Assembly: GCA_036320915.1 (NCBI GenBank)
Contig: JAXBDG010000016.1
Coordinates: 992,001 to 1,056,000 of the forward strand
Length of the DNA: 64,000 nt
Origin: Linnemannia elongata
Lineage: Eukaryota; Mortierellomycota; Mortierellomycetes; Mortierellales; Mortierellaceae
Direction: 5' to 3'
Both the position numbers and the translations under genes were made by a program. A model generated the notes under the pieces. It was not told the DNA's origin and made no database searches. It saw nothing but the letters and a program-made list of their open reading frames with translations. Positions 63,070 through 64,000 of this stretch are shown here, piece after piece; the first letter of the stretch is position 1, and each line of letters starts with the position of its first letter.

Positions 63070-64000
63070 CTAATCATGTGAACAATCCCAGTGTATTCTC
63101 CCAACGTCTATCCTCTCCAACAAAGGCCACGTCTCCTCTACCCACGCCTTCTCGATATCCCCAAACGAAGGCTCAAATCCCGCCAACCCCACGACTTTCA
63201 ACGCCTTCATCCCCTCCCACTCATCCAATCCATTCGCCAACGAAAAATCTGTGAATCCTGGACTACCAGTGCTGTTGTAGTTCATATACTGATCGTTGAA
63301 GAGGCGGAGTTCTGTGAGCTGGTGGAGGCGACCGATTTGGCGCATAACCAGGCGTTGTTGGGCAGGGGTCAGAGGTGCGGTTGGAGTGCGGATTGCCAGC
63401 CAGAGAGTTCGGAGTGTTCTCTCGCATGCCCATGGCACTTCGATAATTCCTTGGGGTTGTGGGGGAGAGGAGATGAGTTGAAGAGAGTTGATCCCAAAAA
63501 TTCCTCCCCGATCTGGGACGACTTTGAATGTGTTGAGGTTGGGGGACTGGAGAAGGATTTGGTATTGGGTGTCCGCGTCCATGATCTTCCCGTCCATGAC
63601 AATGACTTTTTCGAGGGTCGGTGTGTGTGCCAAGAGGGCTTCGGTGCTCAAAGGTCCCATTGATGGTATGTGTGTCAATTCAATCACCTTCCACTTTGCT
63701 CGTCTCTCTGTTTGTTGTTCCTGCAATGAGAGAGATTCGATCAGGGGAGTGAAATTTGTGTCGTTTGTGTCACCTCCAACAGAAGATGTGTCGTTTGTGG
63801 TGTGGTCGTCACAAGCAGATAGGAGCTGTGCCAAGTACGAATCCGTGATACATCGTCCCGCTTCCGTCAAATGCAACTCCTCCAGCTTCGGACAATACCG
63901 CTGCATGATATCGACAATCCTGCCAACATTCCAGTTCATCATGTTCCCTGACACCGAAAACGACCTCAATTCATGACACTCGCTGAGGAAGGACGACCAG
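63070..64000 (-). CDS. Leucine-rich-repeat protein of the F-box family, 5' end beyond window
   Basis: An open minus-strand frame from the right edge to a stop at 63070; about 310 codons are visible. Leucine-rich segments include LEELHLTEAGRC, LEKVIVMDGKIM, LNTFKVVPDRGG and LTELRLFNDQY. The C-terminal block (FSLANGLDEWEGMKALKVVGL then WVEETWPLLERIDVG) matches the closing block of the F-box proteins at 19310, 51505 and 59176, so this is taken as the same family although the F-box itself lies outside the window. No intron is needed in the visible part. Function inferred by family: SCF substrate adaptor. Confidence 0.7.
   Translation of the reverse strand, partial: WSSFLSECHELRSFSVSGNMMNWNVGRIVDIMQRYCPKLEELHLTEAGRCITDSYLAQLLSACDDHTTNDTSSVGGDTNDTNFTPLIESLSLQEQQTERRAKWKVIELTHIPSMGPLSTEALLAHTPTLEKVIVMDGKIMDADTQYQILLQSPNLNTFKVVPDRGGIFGINSLQLISSPPQPQGIIEVPWACERTLRTLWLAIRTPTAPLTPAQQRLVMRQIGRLHQLTELRLFNDQYMNYNSTGSPGFTDFSLANGLDEWEGMKALKVVGLAGFEPSFGDIEKAWVEETWPLLERIDVGRIHWDCSHD

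Overview
The window looks like nuclear DNA of an early-diverging filamentous fungus, most likely a Mortierella-type (Mortierellomycota) genome. This rests on protein content and gene structure, not on any search: many intronless F-box/leucine-rich-repeat genes, a NACHT/WD40 STAND protein, a sacsin-like ATPase, a signal-peptide/kelch/transmembrane protein, short spliceosomal introns (mostly about 64-155 bp, with GTAAGT/GTATGA-type donors), and long homopolymer runs and purine-rich minisatellites between genes.

Layout. 1-7.2 kb (minus): five exons of a sacsin-like protein with two HSP90-type ATPase modules, running off the left edge. 8.1-14.4 kb (minus): a Helitron rolling-circle transposon whose 1850-residue Rep/helicase protein can be read through five exons with all joins in phase; a CTAG terminus with an adjacent inverted repeat lies just past the stop. 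15.3-17.5 kb (minus): an unrecognised two-exon Cys/His protein. 17.5-19.3 kb: low-complexity DNA with a 41-bp minisatellite. 19.3-23.1 kb (plus): two tandem F-box/LRR genes. 24.0-33.3 kb (minus): one uninterrupted 3110-codon ORF with two consecutive helical-NACHT modules followed by pentapeptides and about 14 WD40 repeats. 35.9-38.9 kb (minus): a shorter NACHT paralogue without helical arm or WD40. 40.1-41.8 kb (minus): a membrane-protein gene with two apparent frameshifts. 42.3-44.3 kb (plus): F-box gene. 45.1-46.1 kb: repeats and an AlkB-like remnant. 46.6-48.8 kb (plus): secreted kelch/transmembrane protein with four exons. 49.6-49.8 kb (minus): small secreted protein with eight cysteines. 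50.4-50.9 kb: poly-A tract, minisatellite and a 161-bp MITE-like inverted repeat. 51.5-53.3 kb (minus): F-box gene. 54.6-59.0 kb (plus): 1373-residue nuclear-looking coiled-coil protein. 59.2-61.4 kb (minus): F-box gene. 63.1 kb to the right edge (minus): the 3' end of another LRR gene.

How the genes relate. There is no metabolic operon. The content is accessory: substrate-recognition (F-box), STAND/NLR-type signalling ATPases, surface and secreted proteins, a chaperone-like giant, and mobile DNA. The most notable object is the tandem-duplicated NACHT protein next to a truncated paralogue that shares its Gly/Ser/Asn-rich insertion; this looks like a fungal NLR-type locus diversifying by module duplication and loss. 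All domain calls come from motifs read in the translations; no database search was possible.
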